Source: Rikenellaceae bacterium
GTDB lineage: Bacteria > Bacteroidota > Bacteroidia > Bacteroidales > Rikenellaceae
Direction: 5' to 3'
Length of the DNA: 64,000 nucleotides
Assembly (NCBI GenBank): GCA_015059805.1
Contig: SUZO01000001.1
Location: 123,050-187,049, forward strand
A model generated the notes under the pieces. It was not told the DNA's origin. It saw only the letters and a list, made by a program, of their open reading frames with translations, and made no database searches. Shown here piece after piece: positions 52,589 through 61,024 of the stretch (its first letter is position 1; the number at the start of each line of letters is the position of its first letter). The position numbers were made by a program, and so were the translations under genes.

Positions 52589-52630
52589 TTTAGAGAGTTG
52601 GGAGTGATGCTCTCAACTCTCTAATCTTTT
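52589..52630 (+). terminator. Terminator-like hairpin after the TPR gene
   Basis: A 15 bp stem with one G-T pair (52590-52604 with 52610-52624), then TCTTTT. It lies before the lumazine synthase-like gene, which may therefore be poorly transcribed from the upstream promoter. Confidence 0.7.
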
Positions 52631-52657
52631 ACAGAACAACTCTTTATTATATATAGT

Positions 52658-53044
52658 ATGATCTCTCCATCTGAAATAAAGGTCGGCATTGTCGCTGAGC
52701 AAGGTCTTGATATATGGTCGGCAATTACATGCCTTAGACAGAGTGGCTGCATTGACGAGAATATCGTTGTTAAGTATGTCCCACCATTCCAGTTGGCACT
52801 TGGCGCACTCTTCTTTGCCGAGTACACCGATGTGGATTGCACTATAGTAATCAGCCGCGAGCGGAACGATGCCATGGCAACTGCGCTGCTTAACCTGCAG
52901 ATTCAGTGGAATATGCCTATAGACTACGCCCAGTACCCAGCCCTTGATTGCGAGGCGGTTATCCAGATGGTCCTACTGCAGAGCGAGATGGCAGAGAAGG
53001 CAGGGGCTTTGCAAGATAATAAGGCGCAGCACAGTAGCTGTTAG
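52658..53044 (+). CDS. Degenerate 6,7-dimethyl-8-ribityllumazine synthase-like protein
   Basis: 128 aa against ~150-160 for RibH. The start (IKVGIVAEQG), the core VPPFQLALGALFFAEYTDVD (RibH: VPGAFE...PFAAKK) and LNLQIQWNMPIDYAQYPALD align well with lumazine synthases. About 13 residues that carry the catalytic His segment (RG-T-HYDYV in Bacillus) are missing, and the substrate-binding Gly-Ala after VP is changed to Pro. It is thus unlikely to make lumazine. It may be a relic, or repurposed for its self-assembling fold. A terminator hairpin precedes it and a repeat-rich region follows. Confidence 0.65.
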   Translation: MISPSEIKVGIVAEQGLDIWSAITCLRQSGCIDENIVVKYVPPFQLALGALFFAEYTDVDCTIVISRERNDAMATALLNLQIQWNMPIDYAQYPALDCEAVIQMVLLQSEMAEKAGALQDNKAQHSSC

Positions 53045-53045
53045 T

Positions 53046-53067
53046 TGTTGGCTGTTAGCCATTAGCT
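53046..53067 (+). repeat. 22 bp palindromic intergenic repeat, copy 2
   Basis: Differs from 5858-5879 at one central base (GGCTGTTAGCC instead of GGCTATTAGCC). Both copies lie at gene ends. Confidence 0.6.
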
Positions 53068-53083
53068 TGCCTTCGGCAGGCTG

Positions 53084-53112
53084 ACGCAGAATAGAGAATT
53101 TAGGGAAGTTAA
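53084..53112 (+). repeat. 29 bp direct repeat, left copy
   Basis: Starts ACGCAGAATAGAGAATTTAG; identical over 29 bp to 53310-53338, and similar for a few bases more. Confidence 0.9.
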
Positions 53113-53158
53113 GGAGGTTAGGGTGATTAGGAAGCGCACAATGACAGTAAATGACAAT

Positions 53159-53250
53159 GAATGACAGCGGGCTAAAGCCCTTAATATTGCGCGTTCCACG
53201 CGCTATTCTATGCCATTGAGGGCGAAAGCCCTTGCCATTAAATGTCATTC
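53159..53250. repeat. Small inverted-repeat element
   Basis: Ends GAATGACA (53159-53166) and TGTCATTC (53243-53250) are exact inverted copies. Inside are two GGGC-loop-GCCC hairpins (GGGCTAAAGCCC and GGGCGAAAGCCC) and a GCGCGTTCCACGCGC stem. It is 92 bp, non-coding, and looks like a REP/MITE-type unit. Confidence 0.65.
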
Positions 53251-53309
53251 ACAATTACTCCGCTTAATCAGAGCACCAATTTTGTCGTCAGAGCAGGGTC
53301 GGCATGCTA

Positions 53310-53338
53310 ACGCAGAATAGAGAATTTAGGGAAGTTAA
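53310..53338 (+). repeat. 29 bp direct repeat, right copy
   Basis: Identical to 53084-53112. The pair encloses the inverted-repeat element with ~200 bp between copies. Confidence 0.9.
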
Positions 53339-53376
53339 AGAAGTTATTGACGGAACTTCGTCTGAAAGTGTTTATT

Positions 53377-53497
53377 CGGATTTAGGGAAACCATCGTAGA
53401 TGGTACAAGAGAAAATAGAGTCTAACACTCAAGCTTGCTTGAAGGTGGAAAGACTCTATTTTTTATTTCAATAACTCGCAGAGTTACCCTAAATCCG
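53377..53497. terminator. Nested hairpin/terminator framed by 11 bp inverted repeats
   Basis: Outer arms CGGATTTAGGG (53377-53387) and CCCTAAATCCG (53487-53497). Inner stem AAAATAGAGTCT (53412-53423) with AGACTCTATTTT (53451-53462) followed by T residues, and a central CAAGC/GCTTG. Confidence 0.6.
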
Positions 53498-53583
53498 CAT
53501 CAGCATGGAAGAGAAACGAAGTTTCTCAAAAAGTTTTTGCACGCCCTGCTTTTTTCAAAAAGCGGGCAGTACTGCGTAGCTAA

Positions 53584-54330
53584 CTAATACCCCAGTTCGG
53601 CTTGTAGGCGAGCAATCTCCTCGGCGGGAACGGCTTGCAATGTCTTGCAAGGGGTGTCGCGGGCGATGGTGTAGCACATAATCTGTTTTGGGCGGATGCG
53701 CTGTAGGGCTGCGCGTAGGGCTGAGATATGTTCTGGTGTTGTGTTGTCAATCTTCTTGCCGTTATACTCGCCCCGCAGGAACATTATCTGCACAATAAGG
53801 TTGCCCTCAAAGGCTGCAAGTTGGTCGATGACCCTCTCTACGGAGTAGTTGCAGCATGGTTTGTTCATATCTACCACTGTGCTGTCAAAGGCGGCGTCAA
53901 GCTTTAGTATATTGTTATCTACGCGCAGTAGGGCGCGAACAACATCCTCTCGGTGTAGCTGTGTGGCATTGCTCAGCACCGAAATCTTCGCTTGTGGGGC
54001 GTACTTATCTCTTAGGGCTATTGTGTCGTCAATAACCCCCTCAAAGTCGGGGTGGAGCGTAGGCTCGCCATTGCCAGCAAAGGTAATCACATCTGGGAGC
54101 ACGCCATCCTCTGCCATCTGAACAAGGCGGCTCTCAAGGGCAGCAGCGACATCGGCGCGGCTGTTGAAGCCCTCCCTGCCGCGGTTGTCGTCATTCCATC
54201 CGCACTCGCAGTAGATGCAGTCAAAGGTGCAGAGTTTACTGTGTAGTGGCAGCAGATTTACGCCTAAAGATACTCCGAGACGGCGTGAGTGTACTGGTCC
54301 GTAGACTATCTGTGGATATAGTGCAGTCAT
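53584..54330 (-). CDS. Radical SAM protein
   Basis: 248 aa. The iron-sulfur motif CTFDCIYCE (Cys34, Cys38, Cys41) and the SAM-binding GNGEPTLHPDF segment are clear. The opening YGPVHSRRLGVSLGVNLLPL is typical of a compact radical SAM family whose substrate is not settled in my knowledge. Length is full for this family. Single gene, diverging from the nucleoside hydrolase gene. Confidence 0.88.
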   Translation of the reverse strand: MTALYPQIVYGPVHSRRLGVSLGVNLLPLHSKLCTFDCIYCECGWNDDNRGREGFNSRADVAAALESRLVQMAEDGVLPDVITFAGNGEPTLHPDFEGVIDDTIALRDKYAPQAKISVLSNATQLHREDVVRALLRVDNNILKLDAAFDSTVVDMNKPCCNYSVERVIDQLAAFEGNLIVQIMFLRGEYNGKKIDNTTPEHISALRAALQRIRPKQIMCYTIARDTPCKTLQAVPAEEIARLQAELGY

Positions 54331-54378
54331 AGCAAAAATAATTTTCTACAAATGTAGTGATTTTTCTTTAGAAAAGAG

Positions 54379-54386
54379 TATCTTTG
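54379..54386 (+). promoter_or_regulatory. -7 element of the nucleoside hydrolase gene
   Basis: TATCTTTG, ~24 bp before the ATG at 54410; no strong TTTG at 19-21 bp. Confidence 0.5.
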
Positions 54387-54409
54387 TAGTCAAACAAACC
54401 TATTGAACT

Positions 54410-55426
54410 ATGAAAAAACTCATTCTTGCTCTTACAGTTGCCTTTGCCACTATCTTCGCTGTTCAAGCGGCGGAGCCTGTGAAGATTATCTTTGATACCG
54501 ATATGGGTAACGATGTGGACGATGTTGTGGCGCTTGATATGCTATATAAATATGTAGACGAGGGAACTATTGACCTGCTCGGTATCCTTTCAAGCAAGCG
54601 AGAGTTGGGAAGTATCAAATTTATTGATGCCATGAACACAATTTATGGTCATCCAAATATCCCTATCGGAATTGTAAAAACATACCCAGAGGAGGGCTAT
54701 GTGTGTGAGGATAAAAGACTCAACTATGCGGACTATACTGTGGCGCAACATAACTACCCTCACACTATCAAAGATTGGGATGGCGTAGAGGATGGGTATA
54801 AACTTCTTCGTAAACTTCTGAGCAAGGAGGAGGATGGTAGCGTTACCCTTGTTATGGTGGGGTTTTCAACCAATTTGGATAGGATGATTGCCTCTGGTGC
54901 TGATGAGTATTCAGAGCTTGATGGTATGACCCTTTTGGCTAAAAAGGTGGAGAAGGTTGTAATTATGGCGGGCAACTTCCATGAGAAGAAAAAGGAGTAT
55001 AATGTCTATAAGGACCACTATGCAGCCGTCCGCTTCTATGCCGAGTGTCCAGTGCCAATGTTGTTTACTGATGTGGTTCTTGGTAAGAGTGTTCTCTACC
55101 CATATCAAACTGTGTATCAGGGTTTTAAGTATTATGACAACCACCCGCTTTCAGTCTCTTTCCACTACTACGCCCAGATGCCATATAACCGCCCGCTATG
55201 GGACCCAACGGCTGTTCTGTTTGCAGCCGAGGGACATAAGGGTTACGCGTCACTGTCAAAACGAGGCTATGTAACCGTGGACCAGAAGTCAATCACAGAT
55301 TTTACGGTTGATAAGCACTCAAATCGTCAGTACTATGAGGTCAATGATGCTCAAAGAGCGGCTATTGTTCGCCGAGTTGTAGAGCTTACTCTTCGTCCGC
55401 CAAAAAATCCTTATCAGCAGAAATAG
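54410..55426 (+). CDS. Exported nucleoside hydrolase
   Basis: 338 aa with a signal peptide (MKKLILALTVAFATIFAVQA). The inosine-uridine hydrolase fold is shown by the Ca2+-binding motif IIFDTDMGNDVDDVVALDML and later VVIMAGNF and the WDPTAVLFA region. Such enzymes split ribonucleosides or related N-glycosides into base and sugar. Export to the periplasm suggests scavenging of nucleosides from the surroundings. Single gene with its own -7 element. Confidence 0.88.
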   Translation: MKKLILALTVAFATIFAVQAAEPVKIIFDTDMGNDVDDVVALDMLYKYVDEGTIDLLGILSSKRELGSIKFIDAMNTIYGHPNIPIGIVKTYPEEGYVCEDKRLNYADYTVAQHNYPHTIKDWDGVEDGYKLLRKLLSKEEDGSVTLVMVGFSTNLDRMIASGADEYSELDGMTLLAKKVEKVVIMAGNFHEKKKEYNVYKDHYAAVRFYAECPVPMLFTDVVLGKSVLYPYQTVYQGFKYYDNHPLSVSFHYYAQMPYNRPLWDPTAVLFAAEGHKGYASLSKRGYVTVDQKSITDFTVDKHSNRQYYEVNDAQRAAIVRRVVELTLRPPKNPYQQK

Positions 55427-55496
55427 CGGTAGAGATAGCTGTGGCTGAGTTTTTGAGCTAATGTTAATAATTTGTCAAAAATTATCTGAAGAAAAA

Positions 55497-55529
55497 TTTG
55501 GATAATTGGCTATTTTGTCCCTAAATTTG
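55497..55529 (+). promoter_or_regulatory. Promoter of nrdJ
   Basis: TTTG (55497-55500), 21 bp spacer, TAAATTTG (55522-55529). Exact consensus; leader of ~80 nt. Confidence 0.75.
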
Positions 55530-55552
55530 TGGTACAAAATATCAGAATTAAG

Positions 55553-55576
55553 TAGTCTCTTTCGGGAGACTATTTT
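55553..55576 (+). promoter_or_regulatory. Hairpin with short T-run in the nrdJ leader
   Basis: TAGTCTC (55553-55559) pairs with GAGACTA (55566-55572), followed by TTTT. It looks like a weak intrinsic terminator between promoter and gene, so it could act as an attenuator. Confidence 0.45.
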
Positions 55577-55615
55577 CGCCTAAATAGAACAACAAATAAA
55601 TAAAACTGATATATT

Positions 55616-58153
55616 ATGAATAAATCGCCTAAAAAGGTGGAGTATGCCACAGCTGTAGCCGCTGCCAAAGAGTATTTTGGTGGTGATGAGCTTGCTGCAA
55701 CAGTCTGGGTGAGCAAGTATGCTCTCAAGGACTCTTTTGGCAACATCTACGAGTCATCTCCGGTTCAGATGCATGAGCGTATAGCCTCTGAGTTGGAGCG
55801 TATTGAGAACAAGTACCCAAATCCGCTCTCGTATGCTCAGATTTTTGAGCTGTTGGATCACTTCCGCTATGTAATTCCTCAGGGTGGTCCTATGACTGGT
55901 ATTGGAAACAACTTCCAGGTAGCATCGCTCTCAAACTGCTTTGTTATCGGTCATAGAAATCCTGCAGACTCTTACGGTGGTATCTTCCGCATGGACGAGG
56001 AGCAGGTGCAGCTTATGAAGCGCCGTGGTGGTGTGGGTCACGATCTGTCGCATATCCGCCCTGCAGGTAGCCCGGTGCTAAACTCTGCGCTTACCTCTAC
56101 GGGTATTGTTCCATTTATGGAGCGTTACTCAAACTCTACTCGTGAGGTTGCTCAGGATGGTCGTCGTGGTGCGCTTATGCTCTCACTCTCAATTAAGCAT
56201 CCAGATGCTGAGAAGTTTATTGACGCTAAGCTGGACACAAACAAGGTCACAGGTGCTAATGTGTCAATTAAGATTGACGACGAGTTTATGCGCTCAGTAA
56301 TTGAGGGTCGTACATATACTCAGCAGTTCCCAATTGGCTCTGCCGAGCCTAAGTATGTTCAGAATATTGACGCTCGCAAGCTCTGGGCTAAGATTATCCA
56401 CAATGCATGGAAGTCTGCTGAGCCAGGAGTGCTCTTCTGGGATACAATTCTTAGAGAGAGCGTGCCTGATTGTTATGCTGATCAGGGCTTTACTACCGTC
56501 TCTACCAATCCATGTGGTGAGATTCCGCTCTGTCCATATGATAGCTGCCGTTTGTTGGCAATTAACCTCTTTAGCTATGTAGAGAAACCATTTACCAAGG
56601 AGGCGACATTTAACTTTGACCTCTTTAAGGAGCATATCCACAAGGCTATGCACCTGATGGATGATATTATCGACCTTGAGCTTGAGAAGGTAGACCTTAT
56701 AATTGAGAAGATTGAGTCAGACCCTGAGGATCTTGATGTTCGTCAGGTGGAGATTAACCTCTGGAAGAAGATTAAGGCTATGGCTCTAAAGGGTCGTCGT
56801 ACAGGTCTGGGTATTACTGCCGAGGGTGATATGCTCGCTGCGCTTGGTCTGCGTTACGGCTCTGAGAAGGCTCTTAAGTTTGCTGTTGAGGTGCACAAGA
56901 CCCTTGCTGTTGAGGCTTACCGCGCCTCTGTAATGATGGCTCGTGATCGTGGCGCATTTGAGGTCTTTGATGCTGAGAAGGAGAAGAATAATCCTATGAT
57001 TTGTCGTCTGCGTGAGGCTGATAGCTCACTGTACGAGGATATGGTTAAGTATGGTCGTCGTAATATCGCTATGCTCACTATCGCTCCTACAGGAACTACA
57101 TCGCTCATGTCGCAGACAACCTCTGGTATTGAGCCAGTCTTCCGCCCTGTCTACAAGCGTCGTCGTAAGATTAACCCATCTGATAAGAACTACGTTGCTA
57201 CATTTGTAGATGAGCAGGGTAATGCATTTGAGGAGTACAATGTATACCACCATAAGTTTGTAGATTGGCTTACAATTAACGGCTACGACACATCTCGTTT
57301 GCAGAGCATTCAGGATGAGGAGCTGCAGCGTTGGGTAGATGCTTCGCCATACCACCGTGCAACAGCAAATGATATTGACTGGGTAGCAAAAGTTCGTATG
57401 CAGGGTGCTATTCAGAAGTGGGTTGACCACTCAATCTCTGTGACTGTAAACCTTCCAAATAATGTCTCTGAGGAGCTTGTTGCCGATGTATATCGCGCAG
57501 CATGGGAGAGTGGCTGTAAGGGCGTTACAGTATACCGTGACGGTTGCCGTGCTGGTGTGCTTGTAGACAAGAAGTCTAAGAAGGAGCAGCCTAAGTGCGA
57601 GGAGCCTACACAGTCTAACCGCCGACCTAAGTCACTGCCTGCAGAGGTTGTCCGCTTTAAGAACGGTAAGGAGGATTGGATTGCCTTTATCGGTCTGCAT
57701 GAGGGTCATCCATACGAGATTTTTACCGGTAAGATTGAGGATGATGCAATGTATATCCCGCCAAAGATTACTAAGGGTAATATCCTGAAGGTGCGCGAGG
57801 AGGATGGTACAAAGCGCTACGACTTCCAGTACACTGACCGATATGGCTATACAAATACTATCGGTGGTATCTCACGCCTCTTTAACGAGAGCTTCTGGAA
57901 CTATGCAAAGCTTATCTCTGGCGTTCTGCGTTATAATATGCCAATTGACAAGGTTGTATCGCTCATTGATGGTCTGCACCTTGATGACGAGAATATCAAC
58001 ACTTGGAAGAATGGTGTTAAGCGCGCGCTGAAGCAGTATATTGAGGATGGTACTCGCTCAAAGGGTAAGTGTCCACAGTGCGGTCAGGAGAATATGGCTT
58101 ACCAGAACGGCTGCCTTACCTGTATGAGCTGCGGATATTCTAAGTGCGGTTGA
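55616..58153 (+). CDS. nrdJ: Adenosylcobalamin-dependent (class II) ribonucleotide reductase
   Basis: 845 aa. Makes deoxyribonucleotides using vitamin B12 as radical source, without oxygen need. Core motifs: SLSNCFVIG, STNPCGEIPLCPYDSCRLL (active-site Cys with the conserved Glu), and APTGTTSLMSQTTSGIEPVF. The C-terminal ~250 residues include a TSCPD-type region (SKKEQPKCEE onward, VRFKNGKEDWIAFIGLHEG) and end in a zinc ribbon (CPQCGQENM...CMSCGYSKCG). Own promoter and terminator; leader hairpin. Confidence 0.94.
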   Translation: MNKSPKKVEYATAVAAAKEYFGGDELAATVWVSKYALKDSFGNIYESSPVQMHERIASELERIENKYPNPLSYAQIFELLDHFRYVIPQGGPMTGIGNNFQVASLSNCFVIGHRNPADSYGGIFRMDEEQVQLMKRRGGVGHDLSHIRPAGSPVLNSALTSTGIVPFMERYSNSTREVAQDGRRGALMLSLSIKHPDAEKFIDAKLDTNKVTGANVSIKIDDEFMRSVIEGRTYTQQFPIGSAEPKYVQNIDARKLWAKIIHNAWKSAEPGVLFWDTILRESVPDCYADQGFTTVSTNPCGEIPLCPYDSCRLLAINLFSYVEKPFTKEATFNFDLFKEHIHKAMHLMDDIIDLELEKVDLIIEKIESDPEDLDVRQVEINLWKKIKAMALKGRRTGLGITAEGDMLAALGLRYGSEKALKFAVEVHKTLAVEAYRASVMMARDRGAFEVFDAEKEKNNPMICRLREADSSLYEDMVKYGRRNIAMLTIAPTGTTSLMSQTTSGIEPVFRPVYKRRRKINPSDKNYVATFVDEQGNAFEEYNVYHHKFVDWLTINGYDTSRLQSIQDEELQRWVDASPYHRATANDIDWVAKVRMQGAIQKWVDHSISVTVNLPNNVSEELVADVYRAAWESGCKGVTVYRDGCRAGVLVDKKSKKEQPKCEEPTQSNRRPKSLPAEVVRFKNGKEDWIAFIGLHEGHPYEIFTGKIEDDAMYIPPKITKGNILKVREEDGTKRYDFQYTDRYGYTNTIGGISRLFNESFWNYAKLISGVLRYNMPIDKVVSLIDGLHLDDENINTWKNGVKRALKQYIEDGTRSKGKCPQCGQENMAYQNGCLTCMSCGYSKCG

Positions 58154-58172
58154 TGCTGAAATTGAGATGAAC

Positions 58173-58208
58173 ATAGGGCTTTTCACTCCAATGAAGAGCC
58201 CTATTTTT
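58173..58208 (+). terminator. Terminator of nrdJ
   Basis: A 13 bp stem ATAGGGCT-TTCA/TGAA-AGCCCTAT with one mismatch and TTTTT. Confidence 0.85.
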
Positions 58209-58292
58209 GCGATTTACAACTCTCTGGAACAATATATGGAGGACGTTTTATTGGCAAAAATAGCTTTTTTATTGAAAAAATAGATTTTCTTT

Positions 58293-58323
58293 TTTGTAAA
58301 ATTAAATAAAAGTTATATATTTG
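58293..58323 (+). promoter_or_regulatory. Promoter of the OmpA-like gene
   Basis: TTTG (58293-58296), 19 bp spacer, TATATTTG (58316-58323). Exact consensus; leader ~48 nt. Confidence 0.8.
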
Positions 58324-58377
58324 CAAGAAGATTTTATATAGATAAAGAATTTTGATAATTTAATAAACAGAAAAAGT

Positions 58378-59601
58378 ATGAAAAAGTTTTTCCTATTTTT
58401 TGCTGCGTTAGTGGCATTTTCGGTTTCAGCTGGTGTAGCAACTGCTCAGCAGCAGAGTGAAAAGGAGCCTCATATTCAGGGCTTTATCACAAATAAGTTT
58501 TGGGATAACTGGGAGATTCAGGGCGGTGTAGGTCCTACATTTACCGTTAAGACTGGTAGTGGTATTGCTGATGCTAACCATTGGGCAGGTTATGCTGCTG
58601 TAGCTAAATGGATTCACCCAATCTTTGGTTTGCGTTTTACTATGGAGGGTGGTAAGTTTGACTACCTCAGTGCAGCAGCAAATAGCAATGTGAACACTGC
58701 ATTTATCTTTGCTCACCCAGATTTGATGCTCAACGTTAGCAACTGGATTGGTGGTTATAAGGAGCAGCGCGTTTATAACGCTATCCTTCTTGGTGGTGCT
58801 GGTATTGCAGCAACAAGCCTTCACCCAGATCATAAGAGCACACGCACCCTTGAGTATGCGTTCAACTTCGGTCTTCAGAACCGCTTTAATGTATGCAAGA
58901 GCCTCTCTGTAGACCTTACTATGAACTATATGCTTGCGCGTGCAAATCTCTATCCAGTACCAAAGATTAAGTCATCTCGTTTCAATGCACTTAACTTCTA
59001 CGTGGGTGTTACATATCGCTTCAATAAGCGCAACTTTGAGCGCTCAGGTATGACAGAGGCTGAGGCTAAGGCTGCTCTTGCACGTCTTGAGGCTGCTGAG
59101 GCAGATGCAGCAGCTGCAAAGGCAGAGAATGAGCGTCTTGCAAAGCTCTCTGCAGAGCAGGCTCAGGCACTTGAGGCTGCGGCTCTGCAGGCTGCACAGC
59201 GTGATGCTGCTCTTGCTGCAGCAGAGGCTAAGCTCGCTAATATGGATGCTCAGGCTGCTTCTGCTAAGGAGGCTATTGATAGCGCAAACTACGAGGAGAT
59301 TCTCTTCTACCTCTACGGTTATGGCGTGCTGAATGAGAATAATAAGACCCGTCTTGACCTGCTTGCAGAGCACATTAAGAACTCTGACAGCGACAAGGTG
59401 TTCAAGATTGAGGGCTTTGCTGACCCACAGACAGGTAGCAAGAAGGCAAATGCTCGCCTTGCAGAGAAGCGTGCTCGTCTGGTTTATGAGTACCTTGTTT
59501 CAAAGGGCGTTGAGGCTTCAAAGCTCGATTGGAAGAGCCCAGGAACTGAGAACCTTCCATTTAACAAGAAGGAGCAGAACCGTGTAGTTGTAATCTTCTA
59601 A
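58378..59601 (+). CDS. OmpA-family outer membrane protein with coiled-coil linker
   Basis: 407 aa with signal peptide (MKKFFLFFAALVAFSVSAG ... TAQ). Residues ~30-225 form a beta-barrel (IQGGVGPTFTV; VGVTYRFNKRNF). Residues ~230-305 are an Ala/Glu-rich coiled coil (EAEAKAALARLEAAEADAAA). The C-terminal OmpA domain (~310-407, KIEGFADPQTGSKKANARLA and NRVVVIF) binds peptidoglycan. It likely links outer membrane and cell wall. Strong promoter and terminator suggest high expression. Confidence 0.9.
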   Translation: MKKFFLFFAALVAFSVSAGVATAQQQSEKEPHIQGFITNKFWDNWEIQGGVGPTFTVKTGSGIADANHWAGYAAVAKWIHPIFGLRFTMEGGKFDYLSAAANSNVNTAFIFAHPDLMLNVSNWIGGYKEQRVYNAILLGGAGIAATSLHPDHKSTRTLEYAFNFGLQNRFNVCKSLSVDLTMNYMLARANLYPVPKIKSSRFNALNFYVGVTYRFNKRNFERSGMTEAEAKAALARLEAAEADAAAAKAENERLAKLSAEQAQALEAAALQAAQRDAALAAAEAKLANMDAQAASAKEAIDSANYEEILFYLYGYGVLNENNKTRLDLLAEHIKNSDSDKVFKIEGFADPQTGSKKANARLAEKRARLVYEYLVSKGVEASKLDWKSPGTENLPFNKKEQNRVVVIF

Positions 59602-59618
59602 AGTTAGCAAAAAACTAT

Positions 59619-59653
59619 TGAACCGAGTCAAATTTTGGCTCGGTTCTTTTTTG
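59619..59653 (+). terminator. Terminator of the OmpA-like gene
   Basis: GAACCGAG (59620-59627) pairs with CTCGGTTC (59639-59646), followed by TTTTTT. Confidence 0.9.
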
Positions 59654-59666
59654 TATATAGGTAAAT

Positions 59667-59697
59667 TTTGAATTTTGAATTGGTTTAGTTACCTTTG
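59667..59697 (+). promoter_or_regulatory. Promoter of ackA
   Basis: TTTG (59667-59670), 19 bp spacer, TACCTTTG (59690-59697). Exact consensus, ~23 nt leader. Confidence 0.8.
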
Positions 59698-59726
59698 CAA
59701 GTTAGTAACAAATTTAATAAAAAGAT

Positions 59727-60929
59727 ATGGTAATTTTAGTTTTGAACTGTGGTAGTTCGTCAATTAAGTATCAGGTGATTGACATCTGTGATGGCGGACA
59801 CAATTTGCTTGCAAAGGGTCTTGTAGAGCGTATCGGTTTAGCGGAGGGTGACCTTACTCACAAGCCTGTTGGTAAGGATGTTTTCCACCTCCACCAGCCT
59901 ATTGCTGACCATACAACCGGTATCCGCCTTGTTCTTGAGGCGCTGACAGATGCAACTCATGGCGTTATTGACTCACTTGACCAGGTGAAGGCGGTAGGTC
60001 ACCGCGTTGCCCACGGTGGCGAGTTTTTTGCGCAGAGTTGTGTTGTAGACGAGAGTGTAAAGGAGAAGATTCGCTCACTGTTTGACATCGCTCCGCTCCA
60101 TAACCCTGCAAACCTTGAGGGTATACTCTCTATTGAGAAGGTACTTCCAGAGGTTAAGCAGGTGGCTGTCTTTGATACCTCTTTCCACCAGACAATCTCT
60201 GCCGAGAACTACCTCTACGCTCTGCCATACGAGTACTATGAGAAGTATCGCGTGCGTCGTTACGGCTTTCATGGCACAAGCCACAAGTTTGTAGCTCAGG
60301 TGGGCGCTGCTCTTGCGGGTCTTGATATAAACAATAGCAAGATTATCACTTGCCACATTGGTAATGGTGCATCTGTGACCGCTATTGAGAATGGTAAGAG
60401 TGTATGTACCTCTATGGGCTTCTCGCCAGTAGATGGACTTGTTATGGGTACTCGTTGTGGCGATGTAGACCCATCGGCTCTGCTCTTTATTGCCGAGAAG
60501 GAGGGTATGAATCTTGCCGATATAAACACTATGATTAACAAGCGCTCTGGTGTTGAGGGTCTGAGTGGCGTATCAAGCGATATGCGCGATATTGACGCAG
60601 CGTACGAGGCTGGAAATCCTCGCGCGATTGTTGCACGTGACATCTACTACGCTCGCGTAAAGCAGTATATTGGTAAGTATGCAGCTCTTATGGGTGGCGT
60701 AGACCTTGTTATCTTTACTGGTGGCGTGGGCGAGAACTCTTGGGAGCTTCGTGAGGGTGCAACCTCTGGTCTTGAGTATATGGGCATCGCTCTTAACAAT
60801 GAGGTTAATCGCGCAACCCGTGGCACAGATACAATTATCTCTGCTGAGGACTCAAAGGTAAAGGTGGCTGTGATTGCTACAAATGAGGAGCTGGTAATTG
60901 CTACAGATACATATAATTTAACACGATAA
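59727..60929 (+). CDS. ackA: Acetate kinase AckA
   Basis: 400 aa. Interconverts acetyl phosphate and acetate with ATP yield. Family motifs: MVILVLNCGSSSIKYQVID, AVGHRVAHGGEFF, VAVFDTSFHQT, YGFHGTSHKFVA and CHIGNGASVTAIENGKS. The ~400 aa length fits acetate rather than butyrate kinase (~355 aa). It is followed 95 bp later by a Ptb-family gene, together a short route from acyl-CoA to acid. Confidence 0.95.
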   Translation: MVILVLNCGSSSIKYQVIDICDGGHNLLAKGLVERIGLAEGDLTHKPVGKDVFHLHQPIADHTTGIRLVLEALTDATHGVIDSLDQVKAVGHRVAHGGEFFAQSCVVDESVKEKIRSLFDIAPLHNPANLEGILSIEKVLPEVKQVAVFDTSFHQTISAENYLYALPYEYYEKYRVRRYGFHGTSHKFVAQVGAALAGLDINNSKIITCHIGNGASVTAIENGKSVCTSMGFSPVDGLVMGTRCGDVDPSALLFIAEKEGMNLADINTMINKRSGVEGLSGVSSDMRDIDAAYEAGNPRAIVARDIYYARVKQYIGKYAALMGGVDLVIFTGGVGENSWELREGATSGLEYMGIALNNEVNRATRGTDTIISAEDSKVKVAVIATNEELVIATDTYNLTR

Positions 60930-60930
60930 A

Positions 60931-61010
60931 CTATTGACTATTAACTATTTGCTGAGATAAGGATACTATCGCTTTAGCGATACCTCTATATGGCTAATAG
61001 CTAATAGTAA
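60931..61010. repeat. Imperfect inverted repeat between ackA and ptb-like gene
   Basis: ACTATTGACTATTAACTATT and a reverse relative (GGCTAATAGCTAATAGT) flank a TATCGCT-TT-AGCGATA hairpin (60967-60982). It resembles the 22 bp repeat family at 5858 and 53046. Confidence 0.45.
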
Positions 61011-61024
61011 AAAACAAAAAAACT

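Larger units (their letters stand above)
53045..53583. other. Repeat-rich intergenic region
   Basis: About 540 bp without a gene. It holds, in order: a 22 bp palindromic repeat, a 29 bp sequence repeated at 53310, an inverted-repeat element (53159-53250), a hairpin framed by CGGATTTAGGG/CCCTAAATCCG, and a small GAGAAAC/GTTTCTC hairpin (53511-53527). Confidence 0.7.

Noticed and set aside
55530..55615. Cobalamin riboswitch before nrdJ
   Set aside because: The leader is only ~80 nt and lacks a recognisable B12 box; the riboswitch needs about 200 nt.
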